From: Streptomyces aurantiacus JA 4570
GTDB lineage: Bacteria; Actinomycetota; Actinomycetes; Streptomycetales; Streptomycetaceae
Length of the DNA stretch: 35,389 nucleotides
Direction of reading: 5' to 3'
Assembly: GCF_000414115.1 (NCBI RefSeq)
Contig: NZ_AOPZ01000537.1
Coordinates: 1 to 35,389, forward strand
Below the pieces are notes generated by a model. It saw only the letters and a list, made by a program, of their open reading frames with translations, ran no database searches and was not told where the DNA came from. Position numbers and translations under genes: made by a program. Shown piece by piece: positions 23,379 through 31,603 of the stretch (positions are counted from its first letter, which is position 1; each line of letters begins with the position of its first letter).

Positions 23379-24127
23379 GAGGGGCTCCCGGAGGTGGTGG
23401 TGGCCGCGGCCGCGGGCTTGCGCCGCATCGCCACCAGGCCGAGCAGCGCGAGCAGCACCGGCGCGCCGGCCGGAAGCACGGGCGTGGCCGCCACCGCGAT
23501 CACCGCGCCGAGCGCCCCGGCCCGGCGCGCGTTCCCGTCCCCCCGTACCGCGGGCAGCACCAGCGCGAGCAGCACCGCGGGGAACGCGGCGTCGAGCCCG
23601 AACCGCCCGGTGTCACCGAGCGCCGAACCGGCCAGGGCGCCCCCGAGCACGCTGATGTTCCACGCGGCGAACAGCCCGATCCCGGATATCCAGAACGCGG
23701 CCTTCCGGCTCCTGCGGTCCGGCTGGGCGAGAACGAACGCGGCGGTCTCGTCGGTGATCAGGTGCGCCCCGATCAGCCGCGCCGCCCAGGACCGGCCCAG
23801 GCTGTCGGCGACGGCCAGACTGAACGCCGCCGTACGGGAGTTGAGCAGCAGCCCGGTGGCCGCCGCGGCCGCGGCGCCGCCGCCCCCGGTGAGCACGGCG
23901 GCCGCGCTGAACTGGGCGGAGCCCGCGTACACGAACAGGGACATGGTGACCGGCACCCAGAGCGGCAGGCCGCCCGCGACGGCGATCGCGCCGAACGAGA
24001 CGCCGACGACGAGGTCGGCGGCCCAGACGAGCGCGATGTCGCGCAGGACGCCGGAGGGCAGGTCGGAGAGGCGGACGAACCCCGTCGTTCGGTCTGCGGG
24101 GTCATCCGTTCGGTGTGGCGAACACAT
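23375..24127 (-). CDS. azlC: AzlC-family branched-chain amino acid exporter
   Basis: A 250-residue membrane protein starting at ATG 24127. It shows the AzlC signature DLVVGVSFGAIAVAGGLPLW followed by SLFVYAGSAQFSAAAVL, then LLLNSRTAAFSLAVADSL and the LITDETAAF motif. It forms the main subunit of the branched-chain amino acid exporter with AzlD. The gene starts in a cluster of CGTTCG boxes, two of which (24086 and 24107) lie within its own first codons. The divergent XRE-cupin protein is the likely repressor. The C-terminal Ala/Thr-rich tail is variable in the family. Confidence 0.92.
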   Translation of the reverse strand: MCSPHRTDDPADRTTGFVRLSDLPSGVLRDIALVWAADLVVGVSFGAIAVAGGLPLWVPVTMSLFVYAGSAQFSAAAVLTGGGGAAAAAATGLLLNSRTAAFSLAVADSLGRSWAARLIGAHLITDETAAFVLAQPDRRSRKAAFWISGIGLFAAWNISVLGGALAGSALGDTGRFGLDAAFPAVLLALVLPAVRGDGNARRAGALGAVIAVAATPVLPAGAPVLLALLGLVAMRRKPAAAATTTSGSPS

Positions 24128-24192
24128 GGCGGTAGCATGGGCGGAACCGCTCGCGTTCGTCAAGCCGAACGATTGGTACCCTGTAGCGAACG
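24086..24192. promoter_or_regulatory. Phased CGTTCG boxes at the divergent azlC promoter
   Basis: CGTTCG occurs at 24086, 24107 and 24154 on the plus strand and, as CGAACG, at 24166 and 24187. The two outer pairs are each 21 bp apart. CGTTCG-TCAAGC-CGAACG (24154-24171) is a perfect 6-bp inverted repeat. The set covers the azlC start and upstream gap and is probably the operator of the XRE-cupin regulator. Confidence 0.65.
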
Positions 24193-24200
24193 AAATGGCT

Positions 24201-24243
24201 CGCGAGCGCAGGAAATTCGCGAGCGCAGGAAAAGCGCAGGAAG
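24201..24243 (+). repeat. 17-bp period tandem repeat before the XRE-cupin gene
   Basis: CGCGAGCGCAGGAAA is at 24201-24215 and again at 24218-24232, and GCGCAGGAA at about 24234-24242 is a partial third copy. Each holds an AGGA ribosome-site-like core; the last lies near the true site GGAG (24245-24248). Confidence 0.8.
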
Positions 24244-24256
24244 CGGAGCGCCCCGC

Positions 24257-24850
24257 ATGACCGAAGATGCCGAAGTCGCCGAAGACGCCGACGTCACGCC
24301 CTCGCGGATGCCCCGCGAATGGATCGCCGCCGCGCTGCGCCGTGAGCGCACCCGGGCCGGCCTCTCCCTCTCCGAGCTGGCCAAACGCGCCGGAATCGCC
24401 AAGTCCACGCTGTCCCAGCTGGAGGCCGCGTCCGGCAATCCGGGCATCGAGACGGTGTGGGCGCTGGCGGTGGCGCTCGGCGTGCCGTTCAGCGTGCTCG
24501 CGGAGTCGCCCGGCCCCGCCGTGACCGTGATCCGCGCGGGCGAGGGCCCGACGATGCACGCCGAGCAGGCGTCGTACGCGGGCACGCTGCTGTCCCCGGC
24601 CCCGTCCGGCGTGCGGCGCGACATCTACCACGGCGCGATGGAGCCCGGTTCGGTACGCGAGTCCGAGCCGCACATCCCCGGCTCGGTGGAACACCTGATC
24701 GTCAGCACGGGCCGCATGCTCGCGGGCCCGAACGGCGAACGGGTGGAACTGGGCCCCGGCGACTACATGTCGTACCGGGGCGACGTCCCGCACGCGTACG
24801 AGGCACTGGCACCGGGCACGACGTTCGTGCTGGTGATGCAGCACGTGTAG
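24257..24850 (+). CDS. XRE regulator with cupin domain
   Basis: A 197-residue protein; GGAG at 24245-24248 is 8 nt before the ATG. Residues about 25-80 are the XRE helix-turn-helix (LSLSELAKRAGIAKSTLSQL then EAASGNPGIETVWALA). Residues 110-195 are a cupin, with EHLIVSTGRMLAGP and LGPGDYMSYRGDVPHAYEAL. This two-domain type senses a small molecule in the cupin barrel and usually controls the next transporter or metabolic gene. Divergent placement makes azlC-azlD the obvious target, with a branched-chain amino acid or related metabolite as possible signal. It ends before the dispersed repeat at 24854. Confidence 0.92.
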   Translation: MTEDAEVAEDADVTPSRMPREWIAAALRRERTRAGLSLSELAKRAGIAKSTLSQLEAASGNPGIETVWALAVALGVPFSVLAESPGPAVTVIRAGEGPTMHAEQASYAGTLLSPAPSGVRRDIYHGAMEPGSVRESEPHIPGSVEHLIVSTGRMLAGPNGERVELGPGDYMSYRGDVPHAYEALAPGTTFVLVMQHV

Positions 24851-24853
24851 TTG

Positions 24854-24884
24854 TTAGCCCGTCCGGCGTTTGAGGACGAGGCCG
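24854..24884 (+). repeat. 31-bp dispersed repeat, left flank of the RpiR-C45-ABC module
   Basis: The element starts TTAGCCCGTCCGGCGT and matches 32427-32457 at 30 of 31 positions in the same orientation; only position 16 differs (T here, C there). It belongs to the same family as the inverted copy at 3757-3776. Between it and the RpiR stop lie G-rich and C-rich runs (24895-24931) that may form the RpiR terminator. Confidence 0.85.
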
Positions 24885-24931
24885 TTCAGCGGGAAGGGGT
24901 GGGATTGGGGAGCCCCCGGCAGGGCCCCACC

Positions 24932-25846
24932 TCAGCCCCTACGAGGCTTAGGCCCCAACAACTGCTGCCGCAACGCAGTGAGTTGATGCGACGTATCAAC
25001 GGCCTGCGCCTCGTCCAACGCGGTCAGCGCCAGCAACAGCACATCCGCGACGACGAGGGCGGTGAGCGCCTCGGTCGTTATCCCGGTGGGCGTATGCGGC
25101 GCCGTCAGGACGGCGTCCACCCGCCCCCCGTACAACTCCGCCAACTCATCCGTCACCAGCACGACCCGCGCCCCCACCGCCCGAGCCCGCTCGATGAGCA
25201 CCGAAAGCTCCGGCAGCGCCCGCCCCGGCTGAAAGATCACCACCGCGTCCCCGCGCCGCACCGCGAGCAGATCGTCGGCCAGCGCGAACCCGGTCGCCCC
25301 CACATGCCGCGCCCGGCGGCCGATGCGGCCGAGCGCCAACGCCAGGTGCCGCGCGGCCAGTTCGGACGCGGCGACCCCGAAGCAGTGGATGCCGTCGGCC
25401 TCGGCGAGCACGCCGACCGCCGTGCGCAGCGCGTCGTCCGGGGTGAGGCGGCGGGCGTGCTCGATGCGCTCCTGCGCCTCGTCGAAGACCTCGTCCCAGA
25501 TGCCGCCGAGGTCCCGCCCGACGTGCGCGATGCGCTGGGCGAGGCGCACCTCCGGGGCGACCGCGGAGGTGAAGTCGGCCGTCAGGTCGCGCTTGAGCGC
25601 GGGCAGGCCCGCGTACCCCAGGCGCTGCAGGGCGCGGACGACCGTGGCGTTGCTCGTCCCGCTGGCCGAGCCCAGCTCCTGCGCGGACGCGAACAGCAGC
25701 GACTCGGCGGGCGCCCCCGCCAGATACTGCGCCACCGCGCGCTCGGACGCGGACAGCGTCTCCCACTGGTCCCGCACGGCGGCCCGCAGCCGCGCCAGAC
25801 CTCTTGCGGCGCCGTCCCCGCCCTCCGGCGGCTCTGAAATCTGCAT
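24932..25846 (-). CDS. RpiR/MurR-family regulator with SIS domain
   Basis: A 304-residue protein starting at ATG 25846. Residues 20-95 are the HTH_6 domain, with LSASERAVAQYLAGAPAESL and SASGTSNATVVRALQRLGY, the latter the recognition helix. Residues 130-270 form a SIS domain, with IHCFGVAASELAARHLALAL as the first half and GDAVVIFQPGRALPELSVLI as the second. SIS domains bind phosphosugars or amino-sugar phosphates; in MurR the ligand is MurNAc-6-phosphate. It is divergent from the C45 hydrolase-ABC operon across a 124-bp gap with GTTAC half-sites, so it probably regulates that operon. Confidence 0.9.
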   Translation of the reverse strand: MQISEPPEGGDGAARGLARLRAAVRDQWETLSASERAVAQYLAGAPAESLLFASAQELGSASGTSNATVVRALQRLGYAGLPALKRDLTADFTSAVAPEVRLAQRIAHVGRDLGGIWDEVFDEAQERIEHARRLTPDDALRTAVGVLAEADGIHCFGVAASELAARHLALALGRIGRRARHVGATGFALADDLLAVRRGDAVVIFQPGRALPELSVLIERARAVGARVVLVTDELAELYGGRVDAVLTAPHTPTGITTEALTALVVADVLLLALTALDEAQAVDTSHQLTALRQQLLGPKPRRG

Positions 25847-25929
25847 TACAGCTATTGACTCCCGTGTGATGACCGTTACTCTCCTGGGCAACGCATTCCA
25901 AGGAGAGAGAGTTCCGTAACCGACGTTAC
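25845..25929. promoter_or_regulatory. GTTAC half-sites between rpiR and the C45 operon
   Basis: GTAAC-CGAC-GTTAC at 25916-25929 is a perfect 5-bp inverted repeat. Further half-sites are GTTAC at 25875-25879 and ATTAC at 25845-25849. The rightward half-sites are spaced 30 and 50 bp, multiples of the DNA turn. They are probably the RpiR operator. TGATGACCGTTACTCTCC lies in the same tract and may include the operon promoter. Confidence 0.5.
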
Positions 25930-25970
25930 AGGACGGCGGTCGCGGGGACCTCTCCGTCGCGAGGAGAAGC

Positions 25971-27215
25971 ATGGCACCGCGCACCACCTCCGCAGGCCCG
26001 GCCGACCAGGCCAGAACCCTTCCGGTAGTCGAGATATCCGGCACCCCCACCGCCCGCGGCCGCCAGTACGGCGAGGCCGTCCGCCCCCAACTGCGCGCGG
26101 CGATCGCGTACTACGAGGCCGCCTTCGGCCGGTCGGCAGGGCTGACCTGGGACCAGGTCACCGCCCGCGCCGCCCGCTGGCTCAAGCCGGTCGAGGACTA
26201 CGCGCCGCACCTCGTCGAGGAGATGGCCGGGATCGCCGAGGGCGCGGGCGTCGGCCTGCTCGACGTACTCGCCCTGAACGCGCGCGGCGAGGTCATCTAC
26301 GACCGCTCGTTCAAGCACATGACGGCCTCGACGGACGCCGACGCGACCGCCCAGGCCCCCGCCGACGCGACCGCCCAGACCCCCGCCGACGCGAAAGCCC
26401 AGGCCCCCGACGGCTGCACCTCCTTCGCCGCCTACGGCGAGGCCAGCGGCGACGGCCACGTCTACGCCGGGCAGAACTGGGACTGGCGCGCGGGCGTCGC
26501 CGAGACCGTCGTGATGCTGCGCATCGTCCAGCCCCCGAAGCCCACCCTGATCATGCAGGTCGAGGCGGGCCAGATCGGCCGCCAGGGCGCCAACTCCGCC
26601 GGGATCGCGCTCAACGCGAACGGCCTCGGCGGCCGCTTCAGCGACGCGGTCGGCCTGCCGCAGACCGTCGTACGCCGGAGCGTCCTGGACCAGCACGCCA
26701 TCACCGACGCCGTGGACGTGCTCTGCCGCACCCGCGCCCACATCGCCTCCAACGCCCTGCTGACCTGCCGCGAAGGCTTCGCGCTCGACCTGGAGACGAC
26801 GCCCGCCGGGCACGGCTGGATGTACCCGACCGACGGCCTCCTCGTGCACGGCAACCACTACCAGGCGGGCGTCCCGGCCGCCCTCGCCCCCGGCTACCGC
26901 CCGATGTCCCCGGACTCCCTCGTCCGCGTCCCGCGCGCCGAACAGGGCCTGCGCGCCCTGCGCACCGCCACCGGCCCCGACGAATCCCTCAAGATCATCA
27001 AGCAGGCCATGTCCGACCACCTGGGCCACCCCGAGTCCCTGTGCACGCACCCCGACCCGCGCCGCCCGGAGATCGAGCACTGGGCCACCCTCGTCTCCTC
27101 CTGCGCCGACCTGACCACCGGCGACTACCGCGTCACCGCGGGCACCCCCTGCGACCGCGACTACCAGCACCTTCCGTGGAACCTCTACGACGGCCCGTAC
27201 GGAGACGCCAGATGA
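25971..27215 (+). CDS. C45-family Ntn hydrolase (acyltransferase-like)
   Basis: A 414-residue protein. Residues 20-60 (VEISGTPTARGRQYGEAVRP) and 80-115 form the N-terminal segment of the C45/penicillin-acyltransferase family, and DGCTSFAAYG holds the expected nucleophile, C149. The family self-cleaves before this Cys to expose it. GQNWDW and NSAGIALNANGLGG are later family motifs. Between about residues 123 and 146 there is an Ala-rich linker made of three 8-residue repeats, ending two residues before C149. Members hydrolyse amide bonds of N-acyl amino acids, N-acylethanolamines or beta-lactam side chains. No signal peptide is seen, so it should act in the cytoplasm on imported substrate. The SBP gene starts within its stop (ATGA). 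Confidence 0.9.
   Translation: MAPRTTSAGPADQARTLPVVEISGTPTARGRQYGEAVRPQLRAAIAYYEAAFGRSAGLTWDQVTARAARWLKPVEDYAPHLVEEMAGIAEGAGVGLLDVLALNARGEVIYDRSFKHMTASTDADATAQAPADATAQTPADAKAQAPDGCTSFAAYGEASGDGHVYAGQNWDWRAGVAETVVMLRIVQPPKPTLIMQVEAGQIGRQGANSAGIALNANGLGGRFSDAVGLPQTVVRRSVLDQHAITDAVDVLCRTRAHIASNALLTCREGFALDLETTPAGHGWMYPTDGLLVHGNHYQAGVPAALAPGYRPMSPDSLVRVPRAEQGLRALRTATGPDESLKIIKQAMSDHLGHPESLCTHPDPRRPEIEHWATLVSSCADLTTGDYRVTAGTPCDRDYQHLPWNLYDGPYGDAR
26337..26408 (+). repeat. 24-bp coding tandem repeat before the catalytic Cys
   Basis: Three 24-bp units (26337-26360, 26361-26384, 26385-26408) encode ADATAQAP, ADATAQTP and ADAKAQAP. Units differ at only a few bases. They form the linker that ends two codons before the Cys149 codon at 26415-26417. 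Confidence 0.9.
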
Positions 27216-28867
27216 CCACGAAGCACCGGCGCCGCCGGGCCGCCGCGGCCGGGCTCACCGCCACCACCTTCCTCGCCGCAGCAGGCTGCGCCGGAGCCGA
27301 CACCTCCGCCCTCGGCGGCAAGCCCGCCGACGCCGCCAAGCTCAAGCTGTCCCCGACCACGGCCCCCGCGCGCGGCCAACTCGACCGCGCCGACTGGCTC
27401 CTGGAGGACGAGCCGGACTCGCTCGACCTCGACACCCAGGGCACCAGCGCGGGCCGCGTCGTCCTCACCAACATCTGCGAACGGCTCTACCAGCTCAAGC
27501 CCGACATGAGCGTCAAGCCGTTCCTCGCCGAGAAGGCCCGTACGCCCGACAGCCGCACCCTCGTCCTGACCGTCCGCGACGGCGTCACCTTCCACGACGG
27601 CTCGAAGCTCACCGCCGCCGACGCCCTGTGGAGCCTGAAGCGGCACGCCGACCCGGACATGGAACAGGCCGACGAGTTCGGCAACGTCACCAAGATGGAG
27701 CAGACCGGACCGCGCGAGATCACCGTCCGCTTCAAGCGGCCCGACGCCCTGTTCACCAAGGCGCTCGCCGGGGACGCGGGCATCGTCTGGAACCCGCGCC
27801 AAGTGAAGGCCGCGGGCAAGGAGTTCGGCACGCCCGGGCAGGCCGACGCCTGCTCGGGTCCGTACCGCCTGAAGAGCTGGAAGTCCGGCGACTCGATCGG
27901 CATCGAGGCGTACGAGGGGTACTGGGGGGAGAAGCCCATGACCCGCCGCGTCGACTTCCGGTGGGCCTCGGACAGCGCTCTGGTGAACTCCCTCAAGACG
28001 GGGGCCGCCGACGGCGCGTACGCCGAATCGCCCAACACCGCCGCGGCCCTGCGCACCGCCAAGGGCCTCAAGCAGTACTACGGCCCCTCCACCGCCGCCC
28101 TCGTCCTCATCCCGACCGCGCGCGGCGGCCTGAAGGACCCGGCGATCCGGCGCGCCCTGTCCCTCGCCCTGGACCGCAAGGGCATCGCGAACTCCGGTTA
28201 CGGCGGGCTCGTGCAGCCCTGGGCCGCGCCGGTCGGCACGGGCGCCTGGGGGTACGAGAAGCCGCACTTCGCCGCCGCCCAAAGGAAGTTGACGGCCATG
28301 GCGCCAGTCACGCCCACCGCCGACGACCTCGCCGAGGCCAAGAAGCTGGTGAGGGAGGCGGGCGCCCCGGACGACCCGATCGTCATCGGCACCGACAGCA
28401 GCCAGGGCCGCACGGTCGTCGCCAACGCCACCCGCGCCGCCCTCCAGCGCATCGGCCTGAAGGCGCAGATCAAGACGGTGCCGCCCGCCCAGTTCGAGGA
28501 GTTCTACAGCGACCCCGGCGCCCGCGCCGACATCGACGCCCTGGTCGGCGACTGGTACATCTCCAAGTCCGACCCCATGGGCTTCTACGACAACGGCCTC
28601 TCCGACTCCTCCAACAACTGGGTCGGCTTCAAGGACGCGGCGTACGACCGCCTGGTGGGCCGCGCCCTCGCCACGCTCGACGACAAGCGCCGGGCCAGGC
28701 TCGCCACCGACATCCAACGGCGGTTCGTGGCCGCCGCCGTATGGATCCCGGTGGCGCAGGTGCCGACGGCGCTCGTCCTCAGCGACAAGCTGACCGGACC
28801 GCCCGCCTCGCAGGCGTACCTCTACTACCCGTGGGCCGCCGAGCTCGGCCCGCGAAAGGCCGGGTGA
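27212..28867 (+). CDS. Oligopeptide-type ABC substrate-binding lipoprotein
   Basis: A 551-residue SBP_bac_5 protein. The N terminus is MTTKHRRRRAAAAGLTATTF followed by the lipobox LAAAGC, so C26 should be lipidated and the protein anchored outside the membrane. The family signature is around residues 107-143: SRTLVLTVRDGVTFHDGSKL and TAADALWSLKR. The C-terminal lobe holds DWYISKSDPMGF. This class (DppA/OppA) binds di- and oligopeptides, but also nickel complexes, muropeptides or opines. It overlaps the C45 gene as ATGA and leads the transporter genes, so its ligand is probably the C45 substrate or a product. Confidence 0.92.
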   Translation: MTTKHRRRRAAAAGLTATTFLAAAGCAGADTSALGGKPADAAKLKLSPTTAPARGQLDRADWLLEDEPDSLDLDTQGTSAGRVVLTNICERLYQLKPDMSVKPFLAEKARTPDSRTLVLTVRDGVTFHDGSKLTAADALWSLKRHADPDMEQADEFGNVTKMEQTGPREITVRFKRPDALFTKALAGDAGIVWNPRQVKAAGKEFGTPGQADACSGPYRLKSWKSGDSIGIEAYEGYWGEKPMTRRVDFRWASDSALVNSLKTGAADGAYAESPNTAAALRTAKGLKQYYGPSTAALVLIPTARGGLKDPAIRRALSLALDRKGIANSGYGGLVQPWAAPVGTGAWGYEKPHFAAAQRKLTAMAPVTPTADDLAEAKKLVREAGAPDDPIVIGTDSSQGRTVVANATRAALQRIGLKAQIKTVPPAQFEEFYSDPGARADIDALVGDWYISKSDPMGFYDNGLSDSSNNWVGFKDAAYDRLVGRALATLDDKRRARLATDIQRRFVAAAVWIPVAQVPTALVLSDKLTGPPASQAYLYYPWAAELGPRKAG

Positions 28868-29817
28868 GGGCCATGTCGCTGATCCTGAGACGGCTCGCGG
28901 GCGTGCTCGCCACGCTCCTCGCCGCGTCGTTCGTCATCTTCGCCGCCGTGTACGCGGCGCCCGGGGACCCCGCCGTCTTCCTCGCGGGCGGCCGCGACAA
29001 GCTGACCCCGGAACGGCTCGCGCAGGTGCGGTCCGAGTACCACTTGGACGAGCCCCTGTTCGTCCAGTACGGCCGCTGGCTGTGGGACTGCCTCCACCTG
29101 GACCTCGGCCGGTCCTTCAAGTACAGCGACCAGGTGGCCGACCTGGTGGCCGCCCGCTTCCCCACGACGCTCCAACTCGTCCTGTACGCCACGGCCCTGT
29201 TCGTCGTCCTCGGCGTCGGCGCGGGCATCCTGGCCGCCGTGAAGCGGTCCACGTGGGTGGACTCGGCGGTGGTGGGCGCGACGACGCTGGCCGCGTCGGT
29301 GCCGTCGTTCGTCGCGGCGATCGCGCTGGTGTCGTTCTTCGGCGTACGCCTCGGCTGGTTTCCCGTGACGGGCAGCGGCTCCGGGTTCTTCGGCACCGTA
29401 CGCCATCTCACCCTGCCCGCCCTGTCGTTGGCGCTCGGCGCGCTCGCGATCGTCAGCCGGGTCACCCGCCAGGCCATGGCGGACGCGGCGGCCTCCGACC
29501 ACGTGGAGGCGGCGCGCGCCTCGGGCGTGCCCGAGCGGGACATCGTCCGGCGCCATGTCCTGCGCAACGCGCTCGGGCCCATCGTGACGATGTGCGGCCT
29601 GGTCATGGCGGGCATGCTCGCCGGCACCGTCGTCGTGGAGACCGCCTTCGGCCTCAGCGGCATCGGCTCGCTGCTCGTCGGCGCCATCAACACCCATGAC
29701 TTCCCCGTCGCCCAAGCCGTCCTGCTCCTGATGGTCACCGGATACATCGTGGTCACGACGCTGGTGGACGCCGTCCACCCGCTCCTCGACCCGCGCGTGA
29801 AGGGAGCGGCCCGATGA
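28864..29817 (+). CDS. ABC permease, DppB/OppB type
   Basis: A 317-residue permease with six hydrophobic helices. The start GTG 28864 overlaps the SBP stop (GTGA), in line with the other overlaps in this operon; ATG 28873 is the alternative, giving MSLILRRLAGVLATLLAASF. The N terminus has the BPD_transp_1_N pattern ending PGDPAVFLAGG. The EAA loop is ARASGVPERDIVRRHVLRNA, followed by LGPIVTMCGLVMAGML. It forms the membrane channel with the DppC-type subunit. Its last codons overlap the next gene by ATGA at 29814-29817. Confidence 0.93.
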   Translation: MRAMSLILRRLAGVLATLLAASFVIFAAVYAAPGDPAVFLAGGRDKLTPERLAQVRSEYHLDEPLFVQYGRWLWDCLHLDLGRSFKYSDQVADLVAARFPTTLQLVLYATALFVVLGVGAGILAAVKRSTWVDSAVVGATTLAASVPSFVAAIALVSFFGVRLGWFPVTGSGSGFFGTVRHLTLPALSLALGALAIVSRVTRQAMADAAASDHVEAARASGVPERDIVRRHVLRNALGPIVTMCGLVMAGMLAGTVVVETAFGLSGIGSLLVGAINTHDFPVAQAVLLLMVTGYIVVTTLVDAVHPLLDPRVKGAAR

Positions 29818-30665
29818 CCGCGATCGAGACTCCCGCTCTTTCGGTCCCTGTACGTGTACGCGGACGACGCCCCGTAGGCGTCCTGGTCGCCGGCACCATC
29901 CTCGCCCTGGTTGTCATGGCGGCCGTGTGCGCGCCCCTGCTCGCGCCGTACGCCCCCGACACCATCGACCTGTCGTCCTCCCTCGTCGGCACCGGCCGCG
30001 AGCACCTCCTCGGCACCGACTCCTCCGGGCAGGACCTGCTCTCCCGCGCCCTGTACGGAGCCCGGAGCAGCCTGATCGCGCCCCTCGCCCTGCTGGCCGT
30101 CGCGGCCGTCCTCGGCGTGACGCTCGGGGTGCTCGCGGCCTGGCGGGGCGGCTGGGTGGACGCGGTCGTGTCCCGCCTCACGGACGTGATGTACGCGTTC
30201 CCGGGGCTGCTGTTCACCGTCCTGATCATCGCGGTGTTCGGCGCGGGCATGACGACGTCCGTGCTTGCCCTCGGCCTCGCCTTCACCCCGACCATCGCCA
30301 AGTACACGCGCTCCCTGGCCCTTTCGGAGGCCCGCAAGCCGTACGTCGACGCGTACCGGGTCCAGGGCATGGGCGGCGTACGCATCTGTACCTGGCACGT
30401 CGTCCCGAACCTGGCGCGCGCCATCCTCGGCTACCTGGTGGTCCTCTTCGGCGAGGCCCTGATGTCCCTCGCGACCCTCTCGTACCTGGGCTTCGGTGCC
30501 CAACCCCCGTCGTCCGACTGGGGGCTGATGGTGCAGGAGGGCCAGGCGGCGATCGTCCAGGGCGCGATGCTGCCCGCCCTCGTGCCCGGTACGGCCATCG
30601 CCCTGGTGGTCGTGTGCTTCAACGTCGTCGGCGTCTGGGCCGCCGACCGCCTGGGGAGGCAGTGA
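29814..30665 (+). CDS. ABC permease, DppC/OppC type
   Basis: A 283-residue permease. The N-terminal OppC_N segment includes LLAPYAPDTIDLSSSLVGTG and the characteristic HLLGTDSSGQDLLSRALYGAR. The EAA loop is YRVQGMGGVRICTWHVVPN, and the C-terminal LSYLGFGAQPPSSDWGLMV motif is diagnostic of the DppC family. Six helices are present. The short cytoplasmic N-terminal tail is Val/Arg-rich. It starts within the stop of the DppB-type gene, and its TGA overlaps the following ATG by one base (TGATG). Confidence 0.94.
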   Translation: MTAIETPALSVPVRVRGRRPVGVLVAGTILALVVMAAVCAPLLAPYAPDTIDLSSSLVGTGREHLLGTDSSGQDLLSRALYGARSSLIAPLALLAVAAVLGVTLGVLAAWRGGWVDAVVSRLTDVMYAFPGLLFTVLIIAVFGAGMTTSVLALGLAFTPTIAKYTRSLALSEARKPYVDAYRVQGMGGVRICTWHVVPNLARAILGYLVVLFGEALMSLATLSYLGFGAQPPSSDWGLMVQEGQAAIVQGAMLPALVPGTAIALVVVCFNVVGVWAADRLGRQ

Positions 30666-31603
30666 TGACCGCAGCACTTCTGGACGTCGCGGACCTGACG
30701 CTGCGGATCCCGGGCGCCGCCCGCCCGCTCCTCGACTCGGTGTCCCTGAGCGTCGCCCCCGGCGAAGTCGTCGCCCTGGTGGGGGAGTCGGGCTCGGGCA
30801 AGTCGACGACGGCGAAGGCGGCACTCGGACTGTTCCCGCCCGGCTCGACGGCCTCCGGCTCCGTACGCTTCGACGGCACCGAAGTCCTCGGCCTCACCGG
30901 CGAACGCCTGCGCGCCCACCGCGCGGGCTCCGTCGCGATGGTCCACCAGGACCCGCGGGCGGCCCTCAACCCGGTGCGGCGCGTCGGCGACTTCCTGGTC
31001 GAACGGGGCGCGAGCAGGTCCGAGGCGGTCGAACTCCTCGCCTCCGTGGGCCTGCCGCACCCGGAACGCCGGATCCGCCAGCGCCCGCACGAACTCTCCG
31101 GCGGCATGCTCCAGCGCGTCGTCATCGCGGGCGCCCTCGCGGCCGGCCCGCGCCTGCTCCTCGCCGACGAGGCGACCAGCGCCCTGGACGTCACCACCCA
31201 GGCCGACATCCTCGCCCTGCTGCGCGAGCTGCGCGCCGAGCACGGCCTCGGTCTCCTCTTCATCACCCACGACCTGCACCTGGCGGCGGCGTACTGCGAC
31301 CGCGTCTACGTGATGTACGCGGGCCGAGTCGTCGAGTCCCGCACGGCCGAGGCCCTCTTCGCGGCCCCCGCCCACCCCTACACCCGGGGCCTCCTGGCCT
31401 GCTCTCCCACCCTCGGCACCCACGCCCCCCTGCACCCCATCCCGGGCCGCCCTCCATCCCTGGCGGACACCCACCAGGGGTGCCCGTTCGTGACCCGCTG
31501 CGACCAGGCGTCGCCGAGCTGCGAGACCTGGCAGCCGGAACCACTGCCGCTGCCCGACGGAGGCACGGCCTCCTGCATCAAGGACGGGGTGACCCACGCA
31601 TGA
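30665..31603 (+). CDS. ABC ATPase, DppD type
   Basis: A 312-residue nucleotide-binding subunit. Walker A is GESGSGKSTT, the Q-loop reads VAMVHQDPRAALNP, the ABC signature is LSGGMLQRV, Walker B is LLLADEATSALD, and the switch His is in FITHDL. The C-terminal oligo_HPY extension follows, with HPYTRGLL and a Cys-rich end (GCPFVTRC and SC), as in DppD/OppD where such cysteines can hold an iron-sulfur cluster. It pairs with the DppF-type ATPase, whose start overlaps its stop (ATGA at 31600-31603). Confidence 0.93.
   Translation: MTAALLDVADLTLRIPGAARPLLDSVSLSVAPGEVVALVGESGSGKSTTAKAALGLFPPGSTASGSVRFDGTEVLGLTGERLRAHRAGSVAMVHQDPRAALNPVRRVGDFLVERGASRSEAVELLASVGLPHPERRIRQRPHELSGGMLQRVVIAGALAAGPRLLLADEATSALDVTTQADILALLRELRAEHGLGLLFITHDLHLAAAYCDRVYVMYAGRVVESRTAEALFAAPAHPYTRGLLACSPTLGTHAPLHPIPGRPPSLADTHQGCPFVTRCDQASPSCETWQPEPLPLPDGGTASCIKDGVTHA

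Noticed and set aside
23762..24256. Long upstream extension of the XRE-cupin frame
   Set aside because: It runs antisense through azlC and its start region; GC-rich third positions keep antisense frames open. ATG 24257 has a good ribosome site and begins the domain.
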